Position numbers and translations under genes: made by a program. 64,000 nt of DNA from DATAEY01 sp045805565. GTDB taxonomy: Bacteria > Actinomycetota > Thermoleophilia > Solirubrobacterales > Solirubrobacteraceae. Shown piece by piece: positions 34,603 to 42,819 of this stretch. The first letter of the stretch is position 1. Each line of letters begins with the position of its first letter. Location of the stretch: positions 157,272 to 221,271 of the forward strand of contig JBJMKZ010000025.1 of NCBI GenBank assembly GCA_045805565.1. The letters are read 5' to 3'. The notes under the pieces are model-generated. The model had not been told where the DNA came from. It was given only the letters and a program-made list of their open reading frames with translations, and ran no database searches.

Positions 34603-35930
34603 AGATCGGGTGCGGTGCGGACGAGAACCACGAACAGCGTCATTGCCACCGCCCCGAGCCGAAGGGCCCGACTGCGGGCGAGCGCCGCTAGCGGCACCAG
34701 CCAGATGATGTACCAGGCCAGCAGCCACGAGCTGGTGACCATGAGCGAGAGCGTCGCCCAGCCCGCCTGCTCGATCCAGTCGGCCCCGCGCCAGGCACGC
34801 CGCAGGAAGAAGGCGATGGCGGCCGCGCCCAGCACCGATGCCACGATGCGCACCGGGAGCGGCGATCCCTCCCACCCGAACCACGCCCCGAGCTGGGCGG
34901 GGACGCTGGAGCCTGAGTTGAGCGTCTGCTGGACGCCGAGGATGTTGATGAAGTCGAACGCCTGGCCCCCGAACGCCGCCAGCGCCACCACGAGCACCGC
35001 CACCCCCGTGGCCAGCGCCCACACCAGCGCGCGGCGGCGATCCGACACGCCGAGGATCAGGAAGGGCATCACCAGGCCCGCCGATGACTTCACCGCGACC
35101 GCCAGTGCACCCGTCACCGCGCCGGCCCGTTCGCGCCCGGTGACGGCGAGGTACACCGCCGCCATCACCATGACCATCATGATCGCGTCGTTGTGGAACC
35201 CCCCGAGGGTGTAGACGAGCACCGCGGGATTGAGACCGTAGAGCACCAATCCCGTCAGCGGCGAGCGCCCGAGCGCCCGCGCCCCGCGCCAGATCAGGGC
35301 GGCGCACCCGAGGCTCGAGAGCGTCACGATCAGCTTCAGCGCCCACAGGGACCCGGCCAGCCCCAGCGGCACCAGCGCGTAGGTGCCGAGCGTGAACAGC
35401 GGCCCGTAGGGCGAGGTGAGCGTGTGCCAGCGCACGAATCCGTACACCGGGTCCGAGACCACCGAGGTCGCCTGGGTCGAGTACGGACTGAGCCCGTGCA
35501 GGACGCCCATCCGCGCCCAGTCCAGGTAGCCGAACACGTCCGAGGACAGCAGCGGGGGGCCCAGCAGGAAGACGATGTGGACGGCGACCACGGTGGCGAT
35601 GACCCAGCGGGGGCGCAGCTCCCGCGCGCACGCGAGCGCCACCAGGTAGCAGACCGTCATCACCGCCATCGCCCAGGCGAAGTCGCCCTCCAGCAGCACG
35701 TAGCCGAGACCGCTCAGCGGCCCCCGCAGCCAGGCCGGCAGGCCGCCGAGCCGGGCGGGAACCAGGGGGAGCGGGTACGAGGCGGCCGAGGTGACGACGT
35801 GCAGCGACGTCAACGTCACCGTGGCCAGCGACGCCAGCCCCAGCGTCCGGGGCAACACCCCGGTCGCGCCCAGGGCCCGGCAGCGGGCCGGGGGAAACGG
35901 CAGGGGGCTGCTCTGACCTGCGGGTGCCAT
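34599..35930 (-). CDS. Membrane glycosyltransferase, MptA/MptB-like (GT-C, polyprenol-phosphate-mannose dependent)
   Basis: The 443-residue protein has about ten to twelve membrane helices. It carries the family's first-loop acidic motif SSDVFGYLDWARMGVLHGLSPY and later TSPYGPLFTL and NPAVLVYTLGGFHNDAIMM, as in MptA/MptB alpha-1,6-mannosyltransferases. It should transfer a sugar, probably mannose, from a polyprenyl phosphate donor onto an envelope glycan on the outer face. Translationally coupled to the lipoprotein by GTGA overlap. Confidence 0.82.
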   Translation of the reverse strand: MAPAGQSSPLPFPPARCRALGATGVLPRTLGLASLATVTLTSLHVVTSAASYPLPLVPARLGGLPAWLRGPLSGLGYVLLEGDFAWAMAVMTVCYLVALACARELRPRWVIATVVAVHIVFLLGPPLLSSDVFGYLDWARMGVLHGLSPYSTQATSVVSDPVYGFVRWHTLTSPYGPLFTLGTYALVPLGLAGSLWALKLIVTLSSLGCAALIWRGARALGRSPLTGLVLYGLNPAVLVYTLGGFHNDAIMMVMVMAAVYLAVTGRERAGAVTGALAVAVKSSAGLVMPFLILGVSDRRRALVWALATGVAVLVVALAAFGGQAFDFINILGVQQTLNSGSSVPAQLGAWFGWEGSPLPVRIVASVLGAAAIAFFLRRAWRGADWIEQAGWATLSLMVTSSWLLAWYIIWLVPLAALARSRALRLGAVAMTLFVVLVRTAPDL

Positions 35931-35944
35931 CGGCGCCGGCGCCG

Positions 35945-36334
35945 TCAGCCGGCGCGGCGCTGCTCCAGCACCCGGCGAATCTGCTCGATGGCCTGGGGGA
36001 TGTTGCGCTCGAGCCGCTTCATGTCCCAGCCGGTCAGCGTGATCAGCCGCATCGGCGTCTTGGCCGTCACCGTCGCCGTCCGCAGCTCGGTCTCGAGCAG
36101 TCCCACCTCGCCGAAGAAGTCACCCGGCCCCAGATCGGCCACGTGCTCGCGACCGCGAGTCACCTCCGCCTCTCCCTCCTCGATGGCCATGAACTCGTAT
36201 GCGAACTGGCCCTCCTTGACCAGCATCTCGCCGGCGGGCATCTCGGCCTCCTCGGCGAACGGCGCGATCGTGGCGAGCTCCTCGTCGGAGACCTCTGCGA
36301 ACAGCGAAATCGCTTTCAGGCGGGCGACGTCCAT
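35945..36334 (-). CDS. Stand-alone cyclic-nucleotide-binding-domain protein
   Basis: The 129 residues form one cNMP-binding domain: LKAISLFAEVSDEELATIAPFAEE, then AGEMLVKEGQFAYEFMAIEEGEAEVTR, then the phosphate-binding cassette LGPGDFFGEVGLLETELRTATVTAKT with the conserved G-E and R-T-A. No effector or DNA-binding domain is present, so it probably acts as an accessory sensor. It ends 15 bases upstream of the mannosyltransferase start, so the two are on the same strand and may be co-transcribed. Confidence 0.92.
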   Translation of the reverse strand: MDVARLKAISLFAEVSDEELATIAPFAEEAEMPAGEMLVKEGQFAYEFMAIEEGEAEVTRGREHVADLGPGDFFGEVGLLETELRTATVTAKTPMRLITLTGWDMKRLERNIPQAIEQIRRVLEQRRAG

Positions 36335-36468
36335 GCTGGGATCCTGGAGCCGCCAGCCTACCGGGACGGCGGGGGATGGGCGAACCGCCGCGTCGGCGGG
36401 CCGCCGGCGGCGGTCAGGCGATCAGGTCGAGGTCCGGGCGGCGTGGACGGGGTCCGAACCGGCGACGG

Positions 36469-36873
36469 CTAGGACCTCCGCCGCAGCGACGCCCGGAGCC
36501 GTCGCGCCAGGGCAGGGTCGCAGCGGTTGTGATCGAGCATCTCCGCCAGCTGCTCGGTGGCGTTGCGAAGCGAGCTCGGCTGACCGGCGAAGAGATTGAA
36601 GGGGGCGTCCACGTCACGCTTGCGGTTGAGCCGTCCGATGCGATCGACGACCCCGGTCGCCAGATGAGCCTGGGCCTGCTGTCTTCCCGGCGGCTGGCAG
36701 TACTTCGTGACGACCGCGAAGGCCGCGGCCACGTACGCCTCTTCCTCGGAGGCGGGCGGATCCTTGCCCCCACACCCACCGGCCAGGGCCATCACCGCGA
36801 GAACCGCGAGCAGCCCTCCCCCGGCGCGCGGGCCCCCCGGTCGGCGCGGAAGCTTGAGACCGGCGCCCATCAT
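36469..36873 (-). CDS. Small putative lipoprotein
   Basis: The 134-residue product has a basic start (KLPRRPGGPR), a hydrophobic stretch (GGLLAVLAVMALAGGC) ending in a lipobox-like cysteine, and a helical mature domain with ASEEEAYVAAAFAVVTKYCQPPG and NRCDPALARRLRASLR. The frame is open further upstream. No known domain. It is 120 bases from the divergent gene. Confidence 0.65.
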   Translation of the reverse strand: MMGAGLKLPRRPGGPRAGGGLLAVLAVMALAGGCGGKDPPASEEEAYVAAAFAVVTKYCQPPGRQQAQAHLATGVVDRIGRLNRKRDVDAPFNLFAGQPSSLRNATEQLAEMLDHNRCDPALARRLRASLRRRS

Positions 36874-36993
36874 CCGGCGCAGTATCCCGGGCTTGGATCG
36901 CCCGCGCACGAGCCAGGCGAAGCCCGCTTGGCGCGGCGCCGCTCTGCTCCGGCCGACGGAGGCGGGCCCGGCGCTAAGGTCCAGGGCCGCACC

Positions 36994-37350
36994 ATGGCCA
37001 GGACGTGGATACTCGACACCGAGACGAAGGGCACCGGAGCGGAGATGGTGCCGCTCGAGACGGTGCGCAACCGCAACGCGCCGCAGCCCGACCGCATCTC
37101 GGTCACCCGGCGCCGGCGCCGTCCCCGACCTCACAAGCCGGCCGACCCCAGGTCGCCGACGAGATTCAGGGTCGTCGACGTGATGACCCAGGAGGTCCTG
37201 GCCGACGACGCCGACACGCGCGCAACGGTCGAACTGCTGAGGAAGATCCGGAGCATCGTCGATGTGCGCGTCTATGCCTGGGACGTCTCGGCGCAGCGTT
37301 GGCGACTTATCACCCATCGCGACCAGGCGGCGCTCGCGAAGCTTCGCTGA
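36994..37350 (+). CDS. Conserved-looking small actinobacterial protein, unknown function
   Basis: The 118-residue protein begins MARTWILDTETKGTGAEMVP, a start I recognise from hypothetical proteins of Solirubrobacterales-type genomes. A basic, proline-rich middle (RRRRRPRPHKPADP) follows, then a compact C-terminal half (RVVDVMTQEVLADDADTRATVELL ... VRVYAWDVSAQRWRLITH) that looks like a small alpha+beta domain. Function unknown. Confidence 0.75.
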   Translation: MARTWILDTETKGTGAEMVPLETVRNRNAPQPDRISVTRRRRRPRPHKPADPRSPTRFRVVDVMTQEVLADDADTRATVELLRKIRSIVDVRVYAWDVSAQRWRLITHRDQAALAKLR

Positions 37351-37406
37351 CGAGCGGTCCCGCCCGACGTCCGGGTCCATCCGGGTCGAGCGGACACTAT
37401 GCGGCC

Positions 37407-37877
37407 ATGCGCCGCGTCAGCATCTCCGAGCCGGCCTTCAGCTACGAGCCGGGCGACCCCGAGGGCTTTCGCAGCGGGGTGTTTGCGCTCCGGGCACTGG
37501 TCGGGGCGCAGCAGACCGGGGCCAGCGTGTATGAGCTGCCGCCTGGTCAGGCGGTCTGCCCGTACCACTACGAGTACGGCGAGGAGGAGTGGGCGCTGGT
37601 GATCGTGGGCCGCCCGTCGCTGCGTACGCCCGAGGGCACCGATCAACTGGAGCCCTTCGACGTGGTCTTCTTCCCCCGGGGTCCAGCCGGGGCCCACCAG
37701 ATCCGCAACGACACCGACGGCGCGGTGCGCATCCTCATGTGGTCGACCGTCGTCTATCCGACCGCGACCGCCTACCCGGACAGCGACAAGGTGGGGCTCT
37801 GGACCGGCGACCGGGACGAGGACGTGATCGTCGAGCGGTCGAGCAAGGTGGACTACTTCCACGGCGAATCCGGGTAG
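37407..37877 (+). CDS. Cupin-domain protein
   Basis: This 156-residue protein has a cupin barrel with PPGQAVCPYHYEYGEEEWALVIVG and DVVFFPRGPAGAHQIRND, giving His/Glu metal ligands. The end TVVYPTATAYPDSDKVGLWTG matches the subgroup of sugar- or oxalate-like cupins common in actinobacteria. No operon partner is close. Function unknown. Confidence 0.85.
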   Translation: MRRVSISEPAFSYEPGDPEGFRSGVFALRALVGAQQTGASVYELPPGQAVCPYHYEYGEEEWALVIVGRPSLRTPEGTDQLEPFDVVFFPRGPAGAHQIRNDTDGAVRILMWSTVVYPTATAYPDSDKVGLWTGDRDEDVIVERSSKVDYFHGESG

Positions 37878-38264
37878 CGCAAGGGCAAGCTCAGGGAGGA
37901 CACCTCGGACTGGTCGCCCTCCCGCCGCACCCTGGAGCCCGATGCGGCCGCGGTCCGGCTCCCGGGCTGTGCCTGTGAAGCTTTCATGAACGCAGCCGTT
38001 TCATCGAAGTGATGAGCGGGAAGGACCCTTGCGGCGAGCGGCCTCGGCGCAAATCGGACCCCAGGATGGGAGCGGCGGGGTTCGCTCGCCCCTTCCCGCC
38101 GGCGAACGGGCCAAGCACCCCCTCGGGGGAAGTCAGCGCGGCTGACGGCGTGCGCGAGGCGCGTTGAGCCGGGGCATCGGAAGCGCAGATGCAGCGCTGA
38201 GTGGCGCCGAACGGGAATGGCCCTACACCCGTATGCAAGCGGCGAACGCGCGACGCGAGAGCGT
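37878..38264. other. Intergenic region without a supported gene
   Basis: The two flanking genes converge here. Short open frames on both strands lack ribosome sites and protein-like composition. GC-rich inverted segments occur (for example GGCGAACGG near GGGTTCGCTCGCC), but I could not fit a known riboswitch or RNA fold. Confidence 0.5.
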
Positions 38265-38669
38265 TCAGGCCTCGGGGACCCGGGGCGCGTACCGGTGGTG
38301 CAGCATGAGGGCGTTGCCGTCGGGATCGGCGAAGAACGCCATGTGACAGACGCCGGTATCGAAGGTCTCGCCGGCGAACGTGACACCGCGTTGCTCGAGC
38401 GTGGCGCGCGCCGCCGCCACGTCCTCGACGTGGAGCGCGACGTGATTGGCGTTGGGCCGGAAGGACCCGGTGCCCATGCGCTCCGGATCGAGGAGGGTCA
38501 GGGTGACGGTGCCGGTCTCGAACTCGGCGAAGTTCCGTTCCGGGCGGTACATCGAGCGGCGCAGTCCCAGGGTCGTCCCGTAAAACGCGACAGCACGTTC
38601 GAGGTCCTGCGTCGGAACCGATACGAAGTCGACGCCGGTGACGATGCTGGAGATCTCTGTCGCGCTCAC
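38265..38669 (-). CDS. VOC-superfamily (glyoxalase/dioxygenase fold) protein
   Basis: The 134-residue protein from GTG 38669 has two beta-alpha-beta-beta-beta modules: VDFVSVPTQDLERAVAFYGTTLGLRR and VALHVEDVAAARATLEQRGV, ending in FADPDGNALMLHHRYAP. Candidate metal ligands are the His in HVAL and the late Glu or His positions. The alternative start TTG 38687 would add six residues. Substrate unknown. Confidence 0.88.
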   Translation of the reverse strand: MSATEISSIVTGVDFVSVPTQDLERAVAFYGTTLGLRRSMYRPERNFAEFETGTVTLTLLDPERMGTGSFRPNANHVALHVEDVAAARATLEQRGVTFAGETFDTGVCHMAFFADPDGNALMLHHRYAPRVPEA

Positions 38670-38699
38670 GGCAGGACTGTAATCCAACGATGACCCTCT

Positions 38700-39473
38700 C
38701 TAGGAGGGTTGGTCGTACTCGTCGGGATAGCGGATCCGCTCGTCGCCGGCCTTGGGCGCGTCGGTCGCACGACCCGTTGGCGCTTCCCAGCCCTCCTGGC
38801 GACCGAGCGCGGTCAGATCGAGGAAGTAGTAGGCGCCGCCGACGGTCTCGCCGCCGCGGGCGTAGGTGGAGTAGGTGTGAAAGACGCTGTCCCCGTCGCG
38901 CAGGAAGCAGCTCAGGCCCGGGAGCTCGATCGGCTGGTCCCCATCGAGGTAGTAGCCGGTGCCTGCCTGCTCGTGCTCGGTCTCGGTTCGATAGTTGTAC
39001 TCGACCGGGGCTACGGACTCGTCGAGCGTGACGCCGAAGTCGTAGTTGAAATCGCTGCCATACGAGGAGTACCACGGGAAGCTCCAGCCCATCCTCGCCT
39101 TGAACGGCTCGATCTTGGCCAGCGGCGCGCGGGACACCAACGCCAGCGAGGTGTCACGGGCGTGCAGGTGCGTGAGGTGGCCCCTGGCGATGTGGTCGGC
39201 CCAAGCCGAGCAGCTCGGACAGCCCTCGTCCCAGCTTGGGTCGAACATGAAGTGGTAGATGATGAGCTGGCGGCGCCCCTCGAAGAGGTCGACCAAGCTC
39301 GCCTTGCCGTTCGGGGCCTCGAAGACGTAGTCCTTGTCGAGCTTGACCATCGGCAGCCTGCGGCGCTCGGTGTTCAGCGCGTCCCGCCTTCGGGTGGCCT
39401 CCTTCTCCTTGGCCAGCAGCTCCTTACGAGCGATCAGCCACTCGTCTCGTGACACCACCTGCGGAAGACTCAT
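38700..39473 (-). CDS. DUF899-family thioredoxin-like protein
   Basis: The 257 residues show the DUF899 pattern: EWLIARKELLAKEKEATRRRDALNTERRRLPMV at the start, IYHFMFDPSWDEGCPSCSAWAD with a CPSC-type pair in thioredoxin position, and FSVPWY-like SFPWYSSYGSDFNYDFGV. AGGAG precedes the ATG. The family is uncharacterised; the CxxC suggests redox chemistry. It lies upstream of the VOC gene on the same strand, with only 30 bases between. Confidence 0.9.
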   Translation of the reverse strand: MSLPQVVSRDEWLIARKELLAKEKEATRRRDALNTERRRLPMVKLDKDYVFEAPNGKASLVDLFEGRRQLIIYHFMFDPSWDEGCPSCSAWADHIARGHLTHLHARDTSLALVSRAPLAKIEPFKARMGWSFPWYSSYGSDFNYDFGVTLDESVAPVEYNYRTETEHEQAGTGYYLDGDQPIELPGLSCFLRDGDSVFHTYSTYARGGETVGGAYYFLDLTALGRQEGWEAPTGRATDAPKAGDERIRYPDEYDQPS

Positions 39474-39587
39474 TCGGGCTCCTCTTGGACGCGCCTAGGG
39501 TTTGACTCTCAAACGGTGAGACCCTGCGGCGGCCCGGAACTAATCGGTCGCCGCATGCCCCCCGCGGTTATCCGCAGCGGCTTTCTC

Positions 39588-40049
39588 TCAACCGGTCGAC
39601 ATCGCCGCGGCCGCGCGCTCGGCCATCTCCTCGGCCGGCACGTCCTCGACATGGGTGGCGACGTCCCACCGATGGCCGAAGGGGTCTTCGAACTGACCCG
39701 AGCGGTCGCCGTAGAAGCGGTCCTCCACCGGGCGCAGCGCCTTGGCACCGGCCTCCACGGCTCGGGCGAACACGCCGTCCACGTCTTCGACGTAGACGTA
39801 CAGGGTGACCGCCGTACCCCCGACGGCCTTCGGACCGCGGGCGTCCATATCCGGGAACTCGTCGGCCAACATGATCACCGAGTCGCCGATCTGAAGTTCG
39901 GCATGTCCGATCTTGTCCTCGGGTGCGGGCATCCGCATGCGCTCGGTGGCCGCAAATACGGAGCGGTAGAAGTCAATCGCGGCGCTGGCGCCGTCGACGA
40001 TGAGGTGGGGCATCACTCGCGGATACCCGTCCGGAATCGGTTTCGCCAT
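39588..40049 (-). CDS. PhnB-like VOC-family protein
   Basis: This 153-residue protein begins with the PhnB-type signature GYPRVMPHLIVDGASAAIDFYRSVFAATE and has HAELQIGDSVIMLADE, YVEDVDGVFARAVEAGAKAL and FGDRSGQFEDPFGHRWDVATH-like motifs (DRFYGDRSGQFEDPFGHRW). A GGAGG site precedes the ATG. Members are uncharacterised glyoxalase-fold proteins. Confidence 0.9.
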   Translation of the reverse strand: MAKPIPDGYPRVMPHLIVDGASAAIDFYRSVFAATERMRMPAPEDKIGHAELQIGDSVIMLADEFPDMDARGPKAVGGTAVTLYVYVEDVDGVFARAVEAGAKALRPVEDRFYGDRSGQFEDPFGHRWDVATHVEDVPAEEMAERAAAAMSTG

Positions 40050-40249
40050 AGCTGGACCCTCCTGCGGATGGTGGCTCTGGGGGCGCGACCCGGCCTGTGT
40101 GGAGATCGCGCCGCAGGGCGACGGACCCTAGCTGAGTGGCCGCCGCGGCCTCCGGCTGCCCGCCGCCCCGAGCGGATCCGCCCACGAGCTGCACGCCATC
40201 GCCTCGAGGTGCTGGGCCGCGACATGCACGGGCAGCTACGCTGGGCACG

Positions 40250-40567
40250 ATGAACGCGCTGCGCCTGCTCGCGGAGTCAAAGATCCGTGCCGCGATCTCG
40301 CGCGGCGAGTTCGACGACCTGCGCGGCCATGGGAAGCCCCTGGCGCTCGAGGATATGTCTCGGGTGCCGGCAGAGCTGCGGATGGGCTTCAAGCTCCTGC
40401 GCAACGCCGGCTGCCTGCCACCCGAGCTCGAGGCCCGCAAGGAGGTTGCCAGGCTGGGGGCACTGCTCGCCACCGCCGGCGAGCGGCGCGAGCGGGCACG
40501 ACTCCGCGCGCTGAGGACGGCCGCGGAGCTGCGCTATCGCCTGCTCGTCGAATCCAGCCGGAGCTGA
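40250..40567 (+). CDS. DUF1992 (DnaJC28-like domain) protein
   Basis: The 105-residue protein matches the DnaJC28-conserved domain: LAESKIRAAISRGEFDDLRGHGKPLALED, then RMGFKLLRNAGCLPPELEARKEV. This domain occurs alone in bacteria and in a mitochondrial co-chaperone. Starts at ATG 40250; the SnoaL gene follows after 9 bases, so they are probably one transcript. Confidence 0.92.
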   Translation: MNALRLLAESKIRAAISRGEFDDLRGHGKPLALEDMSRVPAELRMGFKLLRNAGCLPPELEARKEVARLGALLATAGERRERARLRALRTAAELRYRLLVESSRS

Positions 40568-40576
40568 TCGGCGGCC

Positions 40577-41014
40577 GTGAGCTCGAGCAAGGACTCTGCT
40601 GCCCAGCTCGAGCTGACGATCGAGCGCTATAACGCGGCCTGGGGTGCCCACGACCTCGACGCGATCATGTCCATGCATGCCCCCGACATGACGTTCGAGA
40701 ACCATACGGCCGGTGAGTCGGCACAGGGTGAGGAGGTCCGCCGGCACATCGGCTCGATCTTCGAGACGTGGCCGGACATCGACTTCCAGACGCGCCGGCT
40801 CTACGTCCGCGACGGCGTCGTCGCCCAGGAGTGGACCGCCACCGCCACCCACCAGAACACCATGCGCCGCGGCGATCTTCTGGCGAAGCCGACCGGCAGG
40901 AAGGTTCAGTGGCGCGGCGTGGACGTGATCCCGTTCGAGAACGGCCTGGTCAAGCGCAAGGACGTCTACTCGGACTCCGTCTCGATCCTGCGTCAGGTCG
41001 GCCTGCTCGAGTAG
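40577..41014 (+). CDS. SnoaL/NTF2-like protein
   Basis: Starting GTG, 145 residues in the NTF2 cone fold: IERYNAAWGAHDLDAIMSMHAPDMTFEN, GEEVRRHIGSIFETWPDIDF, VAQEWTATATHQ and VDVIPFENGLVKRKDVYSD. The pattern resembles ester cyclases and ketosteroid-isomerase-like enzymes, but a specific reaction cannot be assigned. Confidence 0.88.
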   Translation: MSSSKDSAAQLELTIERYNAAWGAHDLDAIMSMHAPDMTFENHTAGESAQGEEVRRHIGSIFETWPDIDFQTRRLYVRDGVVAQEWTATATHQNTMRRGDLLAKPTGRKVQWRGVDVIPFENGLVKRKDVYSDSVSILRQVGLLE

Positions 41015-41073
41015 GCGCGGCGGGCATTTCTCGATGCCACAACCTCCCTCGGACCGAATGCCGTAGCAACCGG

Positions 41074-41937
41074 ATGACGCTCGAGCTGCGAGAGATACGC
41101 GAGGCCGATCGCGACGACTGCGCCAGGATCGTCTACGAGGCGTTCAAGGCGATCGCCGATCGCCATGGGTTCCCCCCGGACTTCGGATCCGTCGAGGCCG
41201 CGGGCCAGCTGATCGACGCCTGGCTGGCTCATCCCGACGTCTGGGGGGTCGTCGCCCAACGTGACGGACAGGTGGTGGGAAGCAACTTCCTGGAGATGCG
41301 CACCCCGATCGCCGGCGTCGGACCCATCACCGTCGATCCTCGTGAACAGTCGCGCGGCGTCGGCCGTCGGCTCATGGAGGCGGTCCTCGAGCAGGGCGAG
41401 CGCAGGCCGATTCGCCTGGTCCAGGACGCCTTCAACGCGGCGTCCCTGTCGCTGTATTCGATGCTCGGATTCGAAGTCAAGGACCCGCTCGTGCGCATCC
41501 ACGGCGAGCCTTCGGCGAACGATTCGAGCTCGATCGCGGTTCGGCCGTTCGAGAGCTCCGACATGGATGGCTGCGCACAGCTATGCCAGAGGGTTCACGG
41601 CTTTGAGCGCAGCGGCGAACTGCGGGAGGTCGAGCGCAGTCCGCTGCAGCCGTTCGTGGGCGTCCGAGACGGCCGCATCGTGGCCTACGCGACTTCGATC
41701 ACCTTCTGGCCGCTTGCCCACGGAGTCGCCGAGACCCGCGAAGATCTCATCGGCCTCTTGGCTGAAGCCCAGCGGTCCAATCGCGATCCGATCGACATCC
41801 TGCTGCCGATCCGAGACGCCGAGCTCTTCCGCTGGGCGCTGTCGGCCGGACTTCGCGTCGTCAAGCCGATGAACCTGATGGCGCTTCGGGACTATCGGGA
41901 GCCGGCGGGTGCCTGGTTTCCTTCAGTGCTGTTCTAG
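41074..41937 (+). CDS. GNAT acetyltransferase with two GNAT-like halves
   Basis: The 287-residue protein has an N-terminal GNAT domain (TLELREIREADRDDCARIVYEAF ... GPITVDPREQSRGVGRRLMEAVLEQGE) with a good acetyl-CoA loop. A second, degenerate half follows (IAVRPFESSDMDGCAQLCQRVHGFERSGEL ... FVGVRDGRIVAYATSI) and lacks the glycine-rich loop. The second half probably shapes the substrate site. Acceptor unknown. Confidence 0.88.
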   Translation: MTLELREIREADRDDCARIVYEAFKAIADRHGFPPDFGSVEAAGQLIDAWLAHPDVWGVVAQRDGQVVGSNFLEMRTPIAGVGPITVDPREQSRGVGRRLMEAVLEQGERRPIRLVQDAFNAASLSLYSMLGFEVKDPLVRIHGEPSANDSSSIAVRPFESSDMDGCAQLCQRVHGFERSGELREVERSPLQPFVGVRDGRIVAYATSITFWPLAHGVAETREDLIGLLAEAQRSNRDPIDILLPIRDAELFRWALSAGLRVVKPMNLMALRDYREPAGAWFPSVLF

Positions 41938-41957
41938 CCGGCACGCAGCCGTCCGGG

Positions 41958-42344
41958 CTAGTCGGTCCACCAATCGTTGACCATCTCCCCATCGCCGCCC
42001 TCTGGACGGTCGGCGCCGATGGCGATGATCTCCAGACCCTCGGGACCGCTCTCGAACCCGCGGACGACATCCGGGGCGACACGGACCACATCCCACTGGC
42101 GCAGATCCAGGATCTCGTCGTCCAGCTTGACGCGGCCAGATCCGCCCACCACCACGTACGCCTCTTCCTGCTCACGATGCTTGTGGCCGAACGGAGCGCG
42201 GAAGTCCGGGGGGTAGCGGAAGTAGCTGACGCCGAGGTGCTCCGAGTCGAGATGCTTGCGAGCGAAGCGCCCTTCGACCCCGGGCACGCGAGCGCCAGCC
42301 GAGTCTTCGACCTCCTTGAGGTTCTTGATCGCGAATCCGGGCAT
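41958..42344 (-). CDS. Cupin-domain protein
   Basis: This 128-residue cupin has FRAPFGHKHREQEEAYVVVGGSG and LDLRQWDVVRVAPDVVRGFES. The first motif supplies two His and Glu, but the second lacks the usual histidine. It lies 6 bases downstream of an ArsR gene on the same strand and may share its regulation. Confidence 0.85.
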   Translation of the reverse strand: MPGFAIKNLKEVEDSAGARVPGVEGRFARKHLDSEHLGVSYFRYPPDFRAPFGHKHREQEEAYVVVGGSGRVKLDDEILDLRQWDVVRVAPDVVRGFESGPEGLEIIAIGADRPEGGDGEMVNDWWTD

Positions 42345-42350
42345 CGAGCG

Positions 42351-42749
42351 TTAGGAGCGCATAGTCCCACCGGCTGGCGACGGCGGGTGGCTGGTCCTCG
42401 CTCCCGCGACTAGGCGGGCGGTCCTCGTGTTGGCGTCGAGGACATTGTCGAGCAGCCCGGGGAACCGGGCCTCGAGATCGTCGCGACGCAGGCTGTTGAC
42501 CCTCGTGGTCCCCTCCGGGCGCTGAGAGATCACTCCGGCCTCACGCAGAACCCTGAAGTGATGGGTGCAGGTCGACTTGGTGACCGGCAGGCCGAAGCTG
42601 CCGCAGGTCCGCGTGCCGTCGGCGGCGAGCGCCGCGACGATCCGCAATCGCACCGGATCGCTCAGGGCGTGAAGAACGGCGCCGAGCTCGAGCTCCTCAC
42701 GCTTGGGGTGCGGGATCCGCTCTACGGTCGACCTGCTCTTCGACACCAT
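42351..42749 (-). CDS. ArsR-family repressor of the divergent MFS exporter
   Basis: This 132-residue winged-helix protein has ALSDPVRLRIVAALAADG, the TCGSFGLPVTKSTCTHHFRVLREAGVI recognition helix and the wing EGTTRVNSLRRDDL. It belongs to the branch usually found beside MFS drug exporters rather than to metal sensors; the two cysteines near the recognition helix could still act as redox switches. Its ATG abuts a paired inverted repeat, indicating autoregulation. Confidence 0.9.
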   Translation of the reverse strand: MVSKSRSTVERIPHPKREELELGAVLHALSDPVRLRIVAALAADGTRTCGSFGLPVTKSTCTHHFRVLREAGVISQRPEGTTRVNSLRRDDLEARFPGLLDNVLDANTRTARLVAGARTSHPPSPAGGTMRS

Positions 42750-42750
42750 T

Positions 42751-42796
42751 GTACGACGGTCATCGAACTTACGATAGTGTACGACAAACATCGTAC
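42751..42796. promoter_or_regulatory. Paired operator between ArsR and MFS genes
   Basis: Site B is a perfect inverted repeat, GTACGA-CAAACA-TCGTAC (42779-42796). Site A, GTACGA-CGGTCA-TCGAAC (42751-42768), matches with one changed base in the second half. The sites are offset by 28 bases, nearly three helical turns. The ArsR ATG lies immediately beside site A and the MFS ATG 23 bases beyond site B. Confidence 0.75.
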
Positions 42797-42819
42797 TAGT
42801 ACCCGCCACGGGATACAGG

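Noticed and set aside
35193..36599. Plus-strand open frame across the mannosyltransferase and cNMP genes
   Set aside because: Overlaps two clear genes; low-complexity Gln/Arg/Gly-rich product.
37878..38264. Possible riboswitch (c-di-AMP-like G-rich motifs) in a 387-base intergenic region
   Set aside because: The order of conserved elements does not fit and both flanking genes converge, so no downstream gene could be controlled.
42351..42749. Metal-sensing role for the ArsR beside the MFS exporter
   Set aside because: Its cysteines do not match known metal-site spacings, and its partner is a drug-type exporter rather than a metal pump.
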